Shown one piece after another: positions 52,685 to 61,223 of a stretch of 64,000 nt of DNA (its first letter is position 1; each line of letters starts with the position of its first letter). The translations under genes were made by a program, and so were the position numbers. Under the pieces are notes generated by a model that worked only from the letters and a program-made list of their open reading frames with translations, was not told the DNA's origin and did no database searches. The DNA is from Caryophanales bacterium UBA6449. GTDB taxonomy: Bacteria > Bacillota_I > Bacilli_A > RFN20 > CAG-288. Location: the NCBI GenBank assembly GCA_002437105.1, contig DJOB01000004.1:255845-319844 (forward strand), read 5' to 3'.

Positions 52685-52931
52685 GTTGAGCCGCGATGTC
52701 TCATCGATTCATTTCAAGTAATTTCACTCTGATTCTTTATTCTCTCGTTCCGCTTCCACCCCCTTCCCGTCCAACTCGGCCGGGAAGTTGTCACCGACCA
52801 TGTTTTTTCCCTTTAATTTCAACTTTTCTCTATCTTCCTTTCACTTCTCCATTTTTTAGGTGAAGGCTCCCGATAAGAAAATCTGCCCCTCCATCCGGGA
52901 TATCGATGTGTCTAGGCAGAGGGGTAGCAAC

Positions 52932-52960
52932 AAAAAAGCTTATAGATCTGATCTATAAGC
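52932..52960 (-). terminator. Intrinsic terminator after the 920-residue lipoprotein
   Basis: An 11-bp palindrome GCTTATAGATC / GATCTATAAGC (52938-52960), followed on the - strand by TTTTTT. It lies 20 bases past the stop of the lipoprotein gene. Confidence 0.88.
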
Positions 52961-52979
52961 CTTTCTTTCCTAGACTGAA

Positions 52980-55742
52980 CTATTTCGTGACCGTCTCAAA
53001 CTTAAGACCCATGATGGGATTGCTGGGAATCGTGATTTTGATATTCCCCGAAGTGTAGACCCCCTCAGCCTCCTGGGTGAACCCCGCCTGGGTCAGGGCG
53101 CTAGCGTACTGACCCAGGTAACTGGCATAGGGAGCTTGGTTAGCTTCGGTGAACCAGATGTAGAGAGGGTTGGCTCCGGAGCTCTTCCAGGTGACATTCC
53201 CGTTGGGTTTGACGAAGGGGATCGACTTGGCTCCCTCCTCGCCATAGAGCGCCACCAGTTTCTTGTAGCCTTCGGGGTAGCCTTGATCCCAGGTCGTCAC
53301 TTCGATATCAGCCTCTTTCAACGCTGATAGCCCTTGTAGTTCCGCAGCAGTCAATTCCGTGGAACCGAATCCCGATAGACTGATGCGGCAGTCGTAGTCC
53401 CCATTGGCTCCGTGGAGCCTGAAGCCGATGGCGGTCGGCTGGTATCCGCTATCGAATTCGATTTTCAGCGTATCGTCGATGATGCCGCTCGGCAGGAACT
53501 TGGTGAGGAAGAACTCACTGATAGCCGTGACTCCCTTCTTGATGACCAGGGTCTGACCTTCGCGGGTGAAGATCTCGCTGGCGAGGCTGCAGGCTTGATC
53601 GTCCAGGCTCCGCTCTATACTCGCCCCGCTGGTCACGTACTTCTCATCTCGGCTGTCGTAGGCGAAGGGGATCAGCTGGCCAGCAGTGCTATAGTAGCCG
53701 AACTCCTGGGCGCTGCTGCCATCGCTGTTCAGATCCTTGATGTAGATGGCTTCGTCCGTCTTGCGATACTCCCGGTAGACCCCTTCATTCTCGTTCGCGT
53801 ATTCAGCGAGGAAGGTCTGATCCTTGAAATGCGACAGGACCTTCTGGATGTCGGCATCGTCCGATTCCTTGCCGAACGCGGGGAAGGTGATCTTCTCCGG
53901 CTCCTTGAAGGTCAGCGTGATTTCGTAGTAGGAGGTGGTGCCCTCATTCTCTTCCTTCTGATAGGAGACGACCATCTCCTTGGCGCGATCGTTCTCGATC
54001 CGCAGCGTGAGATCGTCGATACTCAAGCCATTGGTGAAGCCGACCCGCGACATGGTGAAGATGAACTGGTTGGCTGCCTCGCCATAGTAGTGATATAGAT
54101 TCTGATCCTGACTATCCTGTCGGAAGGCGCTGTAGTCGATCTCTTTGGGGAACAGGTACTGATCCCAGCTTCCATCGCTAGCGCGGTAATAGGGTTTATT
54201 GTCGCCGCCGATACCGACCAGGTTGGACTTCCCATCGATATTCTGGAAGGTCCTCGTCACCTGGTCATCGTAATCGGGGAAATCCTCGATTACACGGAAG
54301 ATATCCTTGTTGATGATCACATCCGTGCTGACTCCTTTGGAGCGCACCTCATTTCCGGTGGAATCGATATTCACGATGGCCAACTCACTATGGATGGTGA
54401 CATCATCGGTCAGTAGATTGCCGACCTGCTCATTCTTCAGCGAGACCCCCAGAGTCGGGTTGCTGGCGAGATAGGCGTCCAGCCGCGAATCCTGCGCGGT
54501 CCCCACCTCGCTGATCTTGCCCCAGGAATAGTCGTCGGTCTCGTAACCGTTATCCGCGTAGCGGTACAGCTTGTAGATCAGTTCATTCCCGGTGGCGGAG
54601 ATGACGACCATCGCGTAGTTGCTGCCACCCGCCTCGCTCAGGTCGGTGAAGAAATCGAGGATGTAGCTATCGGTGCTGACCACCCCGTAGGTCAGCTTCT
54701 TCGTGAATTTATCCTGGCTCAACCGCCCGTCGACCTTCAGATCGAGGCTGGGATCGTAGTGGGAGGTATCGCTGATGATCTCGTACTGCGAGGGGTCCTG
54801 CTGATCGTTCTCGATGGCCAGGCCCCCGACTTGAATCTTCTCGTTCTCATCGAATCTGAAGTGGTACAGAGCTTTGCTTCCATCGGTCTTATCAGCTCGA
54901 GGCAGAGATAGATAACCCTCGTTCTTATACTCCTGATAGAGGTACGAAGGATGGTGGATCGTATATCCCTCGGTGAAGCTCACCCGGTAGCGTCCGCCGC
55001 TCTCGGTCAGATCGCTCAGGAAGCTATAGACCGCCTCGACCGTGCTGTCCTTATCGATGGTCGGTCCATCCTCCAGCGCCTTCACCTCGATCCTCAGGTT
55101 GCTCTTGACCTCGCGGATGGTATAGATGCCATCGGCATCGGCGTAGAGGCGATTGCTGTTGACGAAGAAACCGTAGCGCTGCTCGCTCTTCACCGCCATC
55201 TGGAACTCGAGGGTCGAGCCGAAATCGACGGTGGTAGGTACCGGACTTCCGTCCTTCAGGGTCAGCGTCACCTCAGATGGCACGCTGTAGGTGACGCTGG
55301 CTTTCCGTTTGGCGAGCCCTTCGATGCTGATGGTGACCGCCCGGGTGACGCGATAGTGATAGAGGACCTGGCCAGACTGGGTGACCGGCTGTACTTCCTC
55401 ATCCCCGACCAGAACCCGATAGTCACTATCCAGATCGTAGATGGAAGAGAAGGTCAGCCGAAAATACAGATCGGTACCAGCGGTGAAGCCCTCTTCCGGC
55501 TGCTCCACCTCCTTCCCATCCACCAGGTAGGTTATCGCGATCGTCTCGGTATCGAAGAGGGGAGAGACGCGGAACCTTTCCGCCTCGCTGGTTCCCGTCG
55601 ATGATCCGTCCGCCGTAGACGCCGGCTGAGGAGCGGTGATCGGAGTCGTCACACTCCCCGGACCGGGCTCGACCGTGCAGGAGGCCAGCCCGAGCGCAGC
55701 GATGACGCTAAGTAGACTGAGCCTTAAAGCATATCTTTTCAT
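52980..55742 (-). CDS. Large lipoprotein of unknown function
   Basis: A 920-residue predicted lipoprotein. The signal peptide MKRYALRLSLLSVIAALG ends in lipobox LASC with Cys22, followed by a Pro/Ser/Thr-rich linker (about 23-52). The mature protein is acidic and rich in Tyr, Ser, Asp and short beta-type segments. Several stretches look like repeated small beta domains, for example AVYSFLSDLTESGGRYRVSF near 238 and ILDFFTDLSEAGGSNYAMV near 360, which share an xSDLxExGGxxY pattern, suggesting internal duplication. No catalytic motif recognised. It has its own promoter and terminator, so it is monocistronic. Probably surface-exposed; role unknown. Confidence 0.85.
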   Translation of the reverse strand: MKRYALRLSLLSVIAALGLASCTVEPGPGSVTTPITAPQPASTADGSSTGTSEAERFRVSPLFDTETIAITYLVDGKEVEQPEEGFTAGTDLYFRLTFSSIYDLDSDYRVLVGDEEVQPVTQSGQVLYHYRVTRAVTISIEGLAKRKASVTYSVPSEVTLTLKDGSPVPTTVDFGSTLEFQMAVKSEQRYGFFVNSNRLYADADGIYTIREVKSNLRIEVKALEDGPTIDKDSTVEAVYSFLSDLTESGGRYRVSFTEGYTIHHPSYLYQEYKNEGYLSLPRADKTDGSKALYHFRFDENEKIQVGGLAIENDQQDPSQYEIISDTSHYDPSLDLKVDGRLSQDKFTKKLTYGVVSTDSYILDFFTDLSEAGGSNYAMVVISATGNELIYKLYRYADNGYETDDYSWGKISEVGTAQDSRLDAYLASNPTLGVSLKNEQVGNLLTDDVTIHSELAIVNIDSTGNEVRSKGVSTDVIINKDIFRVIEDFPDYDDQVTRTFQNIDGKSNLVGIGGDNKPYYRASDGSWDQYLFPKEIDYSAFRQDSQDQNLYHYYGEAANQFIFTMSRVGFTNGLSIDDLTLRIENDRAKEMVVSYQKEENEGTTSYYEITLTFKEPEKITFPAFGKESDDADIQKVLSHFKDQTFLAEYANENEGVYREYRKTDEAIYIKDLNSDGSSAQEFGYYSTAGQLIPFAYDSRDEKYVTSGASIERSLDDQACSLASEIFTREGQTLVIKKGVTAISEFFLTKFLPSGIIDDTLKIEFDSGYQPTAIGFRLHGANGDYDCRISLSGFGSTELTAAELQGLSALKEADIEVTTWDQGYPEGYKKLVALYGEEGAKSIPFVKPNGNVTWKSSGANPLYIWFTEANQAPYASYLGQYASALTQAGFTQEAEGVYTSGNIKITIPSNPIMGLKFETVTK

Positions 55743-55771
55743 AACTTTTCCTCGCTCTCTATTCGGCGCCT

Positions 55772-55800
55772 ATTATAAAGCCCTTTCAAGCTTGATTCAA
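55772..55800 (-). promoter_or_regulatory. Promoter of the 920-residue lipoprotein gene
   Basis: TTGAAT (55800-55795), 17-base spacer, perfect TATAAT (55777-55772) on the - strand, 30 bases before the start codon. Confidence 0.75.
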
Positions 55801-55908
55801 TGAACTCTAATAAGTTGATGAAAACCGGGAAAAATTTATCTCTATCCACATTTTAGACGCCTCTAAATCGGCACCCTTTAAAATCCCGGCGCGATCTGAA
55901 CTGAATGC

Positions 55909-55931
55909 AAAAAGGGCACCCGCAGGTGCCC
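55909..55931 (-). terminator. Intrinsic terminator after glgP
   Basis: GGGCACC / GGTGCCC 7-bp stem (55914-55920 with 55925-55931), CGCA loop, followed on the - strand by TTTTT. It lies 17 bases past the glgP stop. Confidence 0.9.
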
Positions 55932-55948
55932 TCACTCCTTCTGAATTA

Positions 55949-58375
55949 TTACTTCTTGATAACGATGGGTTGCAGGTGCCAGATGTCCCGGTTGTACTCG
56001 GCGATGGTGCGATCGGAGGAGAAGTAACCGGAGTTGGCGATGTTGATCAGGCACTTCTTAGCCCAGCCCAGCCGATCCTCATAGAGGTTCTCGATCTTCT
56101 TGGAAGCCTTGAGGTAGTCGGCCAGATCCAGGAGCGCGAAGAACTCGTCTCCGCGATACATCAGATCGTCGTAGACCTGACGGAACCGGTTGGGATTAGG
56201 ATCGATAGTGCCATCGACCAGAGAATCCACAGCCTGCTTGACGCGAGGATCGGAATTGTAGACGTTCCAGGGGTTGTAGCTGCCCTCATAGCGCAGCTTG
56301 TCGATCTCGTCCGCGTGCTTTCCGAAGATGACGCAGTTGTCCTGACCGACCAAATCGGAGATCTCGACGTTCGCGCCGTCGAGCGTACCGAGGGTGATAG
56401 CGCCGTTCATCATGAACTTCATGTTGGAAGTTCCGCTCGCCTCCTTACCGGCCAGAGAGATCTGCTCGGAGACATCGGAGGCAGGAATGGTGAACTCGGC
56501 GATCGAGACGGAGTAGTTCTCCAGGAATACCACCTTCATGAACTGGCTGACATAGGGATCGTGATTGATCTTCTCCGCCAGGCAGTTGATGAGCTCGATG
56601 GTGTTCTTGGCCAGGGTGTAGCTGGGCGCCGCCTTCGCTCCGAAGATGAAGGTGCGGGGGAACATCTTGAAGGTGGGATCGGACTTGAGACGATTGTAGA
56701 GGTGGATAATGCGCAGGACGTTCATGCTCTGCCTCTTGTAGGCGTGCAGACGCTTGATCTGCGTATCGACGATGGAGTCGATATCGATATCGATTCCGTT
56801 GTGCTCCTTGACGTAGGCCGCCAGCACCTTCTTGTTGTCGCGCTTGATCTCGAGCAGACGATTCAGAACCTCAGTATCGTCCTGATAGGCGAGCAGCTTC
56901 TTGAGACCATTCTGCGGATCGGTGATGAACTCGTCGCCGATCAGCTGCCTGAGGAAGGCAGTCAATTCGGGATTGGCAGCGAACAGGAAGCGACGGTGGG
57001 AGATTCCGTTGGTCTTGTTATTGAACTTCTCGGGCATCGTCGCATAGAAGTCCTTGAAGGTATCCCGCTTGAGGATCTCGGTGTGCAGGGAAGCGACACC
57101 GTTGACCGAGTAGCAGACGGTCACTGCCATGTTGCACATCCGGACCATGCCATCGGAGATGATGGACATGTTCTTGATGGCCTGATCGGCCAGGTGCTTG
57201 CTGCGCATCTCGAGGATGCTGCGGCGGTTGATCTCCTCGATCACCATGTAGACACGGGGGCAGAGGTTAGCCAGATAGCTGACCGGCCACTTTTCCAGCG
57301 CCTCCTGCATGACGGTGTGGTTGGTGAAGGCGAAGGACTTCTGGGCGATCGCATAAGCCTCGTCCCAGGAGAAGCCCTCCTCATCGATGAGGATCCTGAT
57401 CAGCTCCGGAATGGCGATGATGGGGTGCGAATCATTGAGGTGGAATACCCAGTGCTCGGGGAGCGAGTGCAGATCGCCGAAGAGCGCCTTGTGCTTCTTG
57501 ATCGCGGACTGGATACCCGCGGAAGCCAGGAAGTACTCCTGACGGAGACGCAGCAGCTTACCGGCTTCGGTGGAATCATCGGGGTAGAGGGAGTGGGTGA
57601 TGTCCTTCACGAACTGGAGGTAGCCACTGAAGTTCTGCGCCGCAGGCAGAGAAGCGTCCGAGGGTTCCGCCGACCAGAGCCTGAGGGTGTTGACGACGCC
57701 GTTGCGGTAGCCGATCATGTCGACATCGCAGGGGATGGCAGTGACGTGCAGCGCATTGGAGGTGCGGTAGCGGATGAAGCCGGTCTTCGGATCGGTATAG
57801 GCCTCCGCATTGCCGTAGAACTTCACATCGACCGCCTGAGTGGGCTTGAGCGTCTCCCAGACGTAGCCCTTGGAGAGCCAGAGGTCAGGAACCTCCTCCT
57901 GCTTCTCGTTCCGGATGACCTGGCGGAAGAAACCGTAGTCGTAGCGCAGGCAGTTTCCGTGTCCGGGCAGGCCGAGCGAGGCGATGCTGTCCATGAAGCA
58001 GGCAGCCAAGCGACCGAGACCGCCGTTTCCCTCACCCGCATCGGGCTCCTGATCGAGCAGGTTAGCGATGTTCCGTCCGACGAGCTTCAGGCCCTTCGCG
58101 GCGACATCGTAGATGCCCAGATTGATGAGGTTGCAGCGGAGCAGACGACCGAGCAGGAACTCCATGCTGAAGTAGATCAGCTGGCGGTTGCCATCGCGGC
58201 GGACCGCATCCTTACACGCCTTGCACTGAAAGTTAGCCTCTTCCTTGACCATCTGACCAAGGATCTGGTAGCAGTCGAAATCAGTGAGATCCTTGACATC
58301 TCTAGCATATGCGCCCAGCGCTCTCCTCTCGAACTCCTGAGCGAATACAGTCTCATTCTCAAAAAGATTCAACAA
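55949..58375 (-). CDS. glgP: Glycogen/maltodextrin phosphorylase
   Basis: Phosphorolysis of alpha-1,4-glucan ends to glucose-1-phosphate. This is a GT35 enzyme of 808 residues from the TTG at 58375. Conserved segments are EPDAGEGNGGLGRLAACFMDS, ISHRRFL (for the TNGIxxRRWL region), HAYKRQSMNVLRI, and the pyridoxal-phosphate lysine in EASGTSNMKFMMNGAITLGTLDGANVEI. I chose TTG 58375 because GGAGG (58385-58389) lies nine bases upstream; a longer frame begins at another TTG (58438) without such a site, and that codon lies next to the candidate -10. An unusual non-ATG start for a well-translated enzyme. glgB lies upstream on the same strand. Confidence 0.93.
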   Translation of the reverse strand: MLNLFENETVFAQEFERRALGAYARDVKDLTDFDCYQILGQMVKEEANFQCKACKDAVRRDGNRQLIYFSMEFLLGRLLRCNLINLGIYDVAAKGLKLVGRNIANLLDQEPDAGEGNGGLGRLAACFMDSIASLGLPGHGNCLRYDYGFFRQVIRNEKQEEVPDLWLSKGYVWETLKPTQAVDVKFYGNAEAYTDPKTGFIRYRTSNALHVTAIPCDVDMIGYRNGVVNTLRLWSAEPSDASLPAAQNFSGYLQFVKDITHSLYPDDSTEAGKLLRLRQEYFLASAGIQSAIKKHKALFGDLHSLPEHWVFHLNDSHPIIAIPELIRILIDEEGFSWDEAYAIAQKSFAFTNHTVMQEALEKWPVSYLANLCPRVYMVIEEINRRSILEMRSKHLADQAIKNMSIISDGMVRMCNMAVTVCYSVNGVASLHTEILKRDTFKDFYATMPEKFNNKTNGISHRRFLFAANPELTAFLRQLIGDEFITDPQNGLKKLLAYQDDTEVLNRLLEIKRDNKKVLAAYVKEHNGIDIDIDSIVDTQIKRLHAYKRQSMNVLRIIHLYNRLKSDPTFKMFPRTFIFGAKAAPSYTLAKNTIELINCLAEKINHDPYVSQFMKVVFLENYSVSIAEFTIPASDVSEQISLAGKEASGTSNMKFMMNGAITLGTLDGANVEISDLVGQDNCVIFGKHADEIDKLRYEGSYNPWNVYNSDPRVKQAVDSLVDGTIDPNPNRFRQVYDDLMYRGDEFFALLDLADYLKASKKIENLYEDRLGWAKKCLINIANSGYFSSDRTIAEYNRDIWHLQPIVIKK

Positions 58376-58429
58376 GGGATTTTTCCTCCATATTCGGTCC
58401 CGGCGATCCCGCCGCACAACCTGGTGGGT

Positions 58430-58435
58430 AGTATA
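58430..58435 (-). promoter_or_regulatory. Candidate -10 box for glgP
   Basis: TATACT on the - strand 55 bases before the chosen TTG start. The -35 region is poor. If real, transcription begins after the upstream TTG at 58438, supporting the shorter glgP start. Confidence 0.35.
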
Positions 58436-58555
58436 CAACGAAAAACGGAAGTAAACTACTTAGTAATAGATCAAAGATGCTTTAAATGTTTCGCAGAGAT
58501 TTAGTTTTTTAACACTTAACAAAATCTGATAAAAGGATTCTTAAAACCGCTTCGA

Positions 58556-60496
58556 TCACCCGATGGACTTATTCTTGTTGACGTAGATCTTCACATCTCC
58601 ACCGTTCAGGACTTCCTTGAGGACGTTGTCGTCCTCGCCGGAGACTTTAGCTACCTCCTGAGTGTTCGAGTTCTCCTCCGTCACTCTCAGCAGGTAGATA
58701 GCGGCGAAGGAGGTCAGTTTGATAGTGACGTGGTAGGGCTGATCCTGGCACCAGCCCTCCTGAGCGATCAGAGGTGCGCCGTTATACTGGTTATAGCCTC
58801 CGTAGATGGCCTTATCGGAATTCAGGATCTCCACATACTTGCCGGGGAAGGGGACTCCGACATCATAATAACTATAGAAGTTAGGAGTCATGTTGAAGAT
58901 GAACTCCATCGTCTCGTCGCCGGACTGCCGGCGGAAGATATATACGGACTGCTGCGAGTTATCGGCCATGACCCACTGGAAGGTGGAGGGGTCATACTCG
59001 TTCTGATGCATGGCGGGATGGTACTGATAGATCTCGTTCAGATCGCGGATAAAGCGCTGGAAAGCGGCGTGTTTGGGGTAGGACAGCAGGTTCCAAGGAA
59101 GACCCTTGTTCTCGTTCCACTCGTCGAAATCGCCGATCTCGTTTCCCATGAAGTTGAGCTTCTTGCCGGGATGGGCATACTGGTAGGCGAATAGGTTTCG
59201 GGCCAGAGAGAACTTCTGATCGTAGGTCCCCCACATCTTATTGAGGATCGTCCCCTTGCCGTGGACGACCTCATCGTGAGAGAGAGGAAGGAGGAAGTTC
59301 TCCGAGTGGAAGTACATCATCGAGAAGGTGATGCTGTTGTGGATGTACTGCTTGTACACGGGATCCTTGGAATAGTACTTGAGAGTATCGTTCATCCAAC
59401 CCATATCCCACTTGTAGTCGAAGCGCAGCCCATTTTCCCCGAATCCCTTCGTGACGGCCGGATAGGAGGAAGAGTCCTCCGCGATGGTCATCAGCGTTGG
59501 ATGGCGGGCGTGAAGCGCATCGTTGAGGAGGCGGCAGAAGTAGATGCCCCCGCTGTTCTCACCCCGGTCGGTATTGCCGCCGAAGTAGATGATGTTCGAG
59601 ACCGCATCGACCCGCACGCCATCCACATGGAAGAGAGAGGCGAACATGTCGGCGGAGGAGATGAGGAAGGAGCGGACGGGATCCTTGCCCAGGTCGAAGT
59701 TCTTCGATCCCCACTGAGAGTATTCCAGATCGTTCGAGTACTCGTACACGCAGGAGCCGTCGAACCGTTCCAGACCATAGGGATCGGTGGCGAAATGCAC
59801 GGGCACGATATCGAGGATGACGCCGATGCCCTCCTGATGGAGAAGGTCGATCAGCTGCATCAATCCCTTGGGGGTGCCATACCGCGAATCAGCCGCAAAG
59901 AAACCGGTAGCCTGATAGCCCCAGCTGCCGTCGAAAGGGTACGAGAAGAGAGGCATGAACTCAACGTGCGTGTAGCCCATGCTCTTGATATATCGACAGA
60001 GGGGATCCGCAATATCCTCATAGCGGGGGTTGCAGCCGTCGATCTTGCCCTTCCAAGACCCTAGGTGCATCTCGTAGATGGACATCGGACGGTCGAAATT
60101 GCGACTCCGATTCTTCATCCACTCCGCATCGCCGAACGTATATCCACCCAGGTTATAGAGAACCGAGCAGGTGCCCGGCCTCCGCTCCATCAGGAAGCCG
60201 ACCGGATCCGCCTTATCGCGCCACCGGCCATCGCAGCCCCAGATGTGGTACTTATACCGCTGCCCCAGCTGCGCGTTAGGAACCTCCAGCTCCCAGAGAC
60301 CCTCATCCCTGACCTTGCGCATCCGTCCGAGCGCCGGATTCCATCCATTGAATTCCCCGATCAGATTCACATCTTTGGCCAGGGGAGCATAGAGGCGAAA
60401 AACGAATCCTCCCTTTTCGGCCGCGAGAGGATGAGCACCAAGATAGCGGTAACAATCGTAACAGTGCCCTTTAAGATAATCATCGAACCAAGACAT
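58556..60496 (-). CDS. glgB: 1,4-alpha-glucan branching enzyme
   Basis: Makes alpha-1,6 branches in glycogen. The 646-residue GH13 enzyme has an N-terminal CBM48-type domain (VFRLYAPLAKDVNLIGEFNGW, residues 32-52). The barrel has YEMHLGSW, VEFMPLFSYPFDGSWGYQ, DIVPVHFATDPYGL, GVRVDAVSNIIY (nucleophile Asp297), TIAEDSSSYP (acid/base Glu340) and LSHDEVVHGKGT (about 410). The His of the usual DxVxxH is kept. ATG at 60496 with GGAGGAA. No glgC, glgA or glgD is in the window. Confidence 0.95.
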   Translation of the reverse strand: MSWFDDYLKGHCYDCYRYLGAHPLAAEKGGFVFRLYAPLAKDVNLIGEFNGWNPALGRMRKVRDEGLWELEVPNAQLGQRYKYHIWGCDGRWRDKADPVGFLMERRPGTCSVLYNLGGYTFGDAEWMKNRSRNFDRPMSIYEMHLGSWKGKIDGCNPRYEDIADPLCRYIKSMGYTHVEFMPLFSYPFDGSWGYQATGFFAADSRYGTPKGLMQLIDLLHQEGIGVILDIVPVHFATDPYGLERFDGSCVYEYSNDLEYSQWGSKNFDLGKDPVRSFLISSADMFASLFHVDGVRVDAVSNIIYFGGNTDRGENSGGIYFCRLLNDALHARHPTLMTIAEDSSSYPAVTKGFGENGLRFDYKWDMGWMNDTLKYYSKDPVYKQYIHNSITFSMMYFHSENFLLPLSHDEVVHGKGTILNKMWGTYDQKFSLARNLFAYQYAHPGKKLNFMGNEIGDFDEWNENKGLPWNLLSYPKHAAFQRFIRDLNEIYQYHPAMHQNEYDPSTFQWVMADNSQQSVYIFRRQSGDETMEFIFNMTPNFYSYYDVGVPFPGKYVEILNSDKAIYGGYNQYNGAPLIAQEGWCQDQPYHVTIKLTSFAAIYLLRVTEENSNTQEVAKVSGEDDNVLKEVLNGGDVKIYVNKNKSIG

Positions 60497-60542
60497 AGAT
60501 TTCCTCCTGTTTCGCAGACATCTAACCCTCTTCTAATTTTAA

Positions 60543-60571
60543 TTTGTATCAGTGGTATTTTCTAGTGTAAA
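60543..60571 (-). promoter_or_regulatory. glgB promoter
   Basis: TTTACA (60571-60566), 17 bases, TACAAA (60548-60543) on the - strand, 46 bases before the glgB start. The -35 matches five of six and the -10 four of six. Confidence 0.5.
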
Positions 60572-60664
60572 AAAATAACTATGTAAGGTCAGGGCGTGTA
60601 TACTAGCCTCCAGCTCAAAAACCGCTCACCTGCCATAGATCTACCGAGGAGGAACAGAGCTCAG

Positions 60665-61216
60665 ATGGTCAGAACGATAAGGATTCAAAATTCTCGCTCA
60701 GGTATCGTCAGGCTGAACAGACGCGATCTGCGGCTCGTACTGTCCGCGAGGATCCCCGCGATCATCCTGGTCAGTGGACCAGCCTGCCCCCGGTGCACGG
60801 CCCTGAAGCGAGCGCTACTACCCCTGCTTCAAGAGCGGGGCTTTACCATCTTTGAAGCGGGATACTTCGATGCCTATGCGACCCTTTCCCCAGAAGAATT
60901 GAAAAAGTACCACCTGCCCCGAGTCTATTCCTTCCCTACTCTAATCCTCGCCGGCGGTGATTCCAGCGCTCCCATCCGCCTCATCTATGGTGCCGAAGGC
61001 GTGGAAGGTCTAGTCGACGCCCTTCTGAAGAATGTGCAGATACCCGCCGACCTCGTGCTACACAACAGATGTAAGGAGAGAGGTTTCAACACCGAACGCG
61101 CCGAAACGCTGGAGATCACCTCTACCCAGGAAACGATATGTACCCTCGCTCCTACCGGGGATTTTCTCCTGGTAGAAAAGGGGGGACAAGGCCACCTTGT
61201 CCCCGCCGACCGATAG
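60665..61216 (+). CDS. Thioredoxin-fold protein with CPRC motif
   Basis: A 183-residue protein on the + strand among - strand genes. Residues 30-130 look like a thioredoxin fold: PAIILVSGPACPRCTALKRALLPLL places the redox pair at Cys41 and Cys44. A later SFPTLILAGGD carries the likely cis-proline (YSFPTL). The C-terminal 50 residues are not recognised and contain another Cys pair region (NRCKERG, TICTLAP). No signal peptide is evident, so it is probably cytoplasmic. ATG at 60665 has GAGGAGG 12 bases upstream, a long spacing; a GTG at 60596 would add 23 basic residues. Its last codons contain a terminator for the converging ABC-F gene. Confidence 0.6.
   Translation: MVRTIRIQNSRSGIVRLNRRDLRLVLSARIPAIILVSGPACPRCTALKRALLPLLQERGFTIFEAGYFDAYATLSPEELKKYHLPRVYSFPTLILAGGDSSAPIRLIYGAEGVEGLVDALLKNVQIPADLVLHNRCKERGFNTERAETLEITSTQETICTLAPTGDFLLVEKGGQGHLVPADR
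61175..61204 (-). terminator. Terminator of the ABC-F gene, located inside the thioredoxin-like gene
   Basis: A perfect 10-bp stem GGGGACAAGG / CCTTGTCCCC (61182-61191 with 61195-61204) around CCA, followed on the - strand by CCTTTT. It lies 19 bases past the ABC-F stop and within the last codons of the opposite-strand gene. Confidence 0.7.
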
Positions 61217-61223
61217 ATAGACG

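Larger units (their letters stand above)
52604..52979. other. 376-base noncoding stretch upstream of tig
   Basis: No coding frame supported. The + strand is pyrimidine-rich across about 52730-52860. It holds the tig promoter and leader hairpin at one end and the terminator of the upstream lipoprotein gene at the other. Between them are CTTCCCG / CGGGAAG (52763-52769 with 52781-52787, 7-bp stem) and a region 52883-52924 where CTGCC can pair with GGCAG or CCCCTC with GAGGGG, two pairings that exclude each other. Whether any of this is an RNA element is unclear. Confidence 0.5.

Noticed and set aside
55970..58504. Long open frame on the + strand opposite glgP (over 800 codons)
   Set aside because: Same artefact: codon bias of the real gene suppresses stops on the other strand. 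Similar antisense frames opposite parE, lon and leuS were rejected for the same reason.
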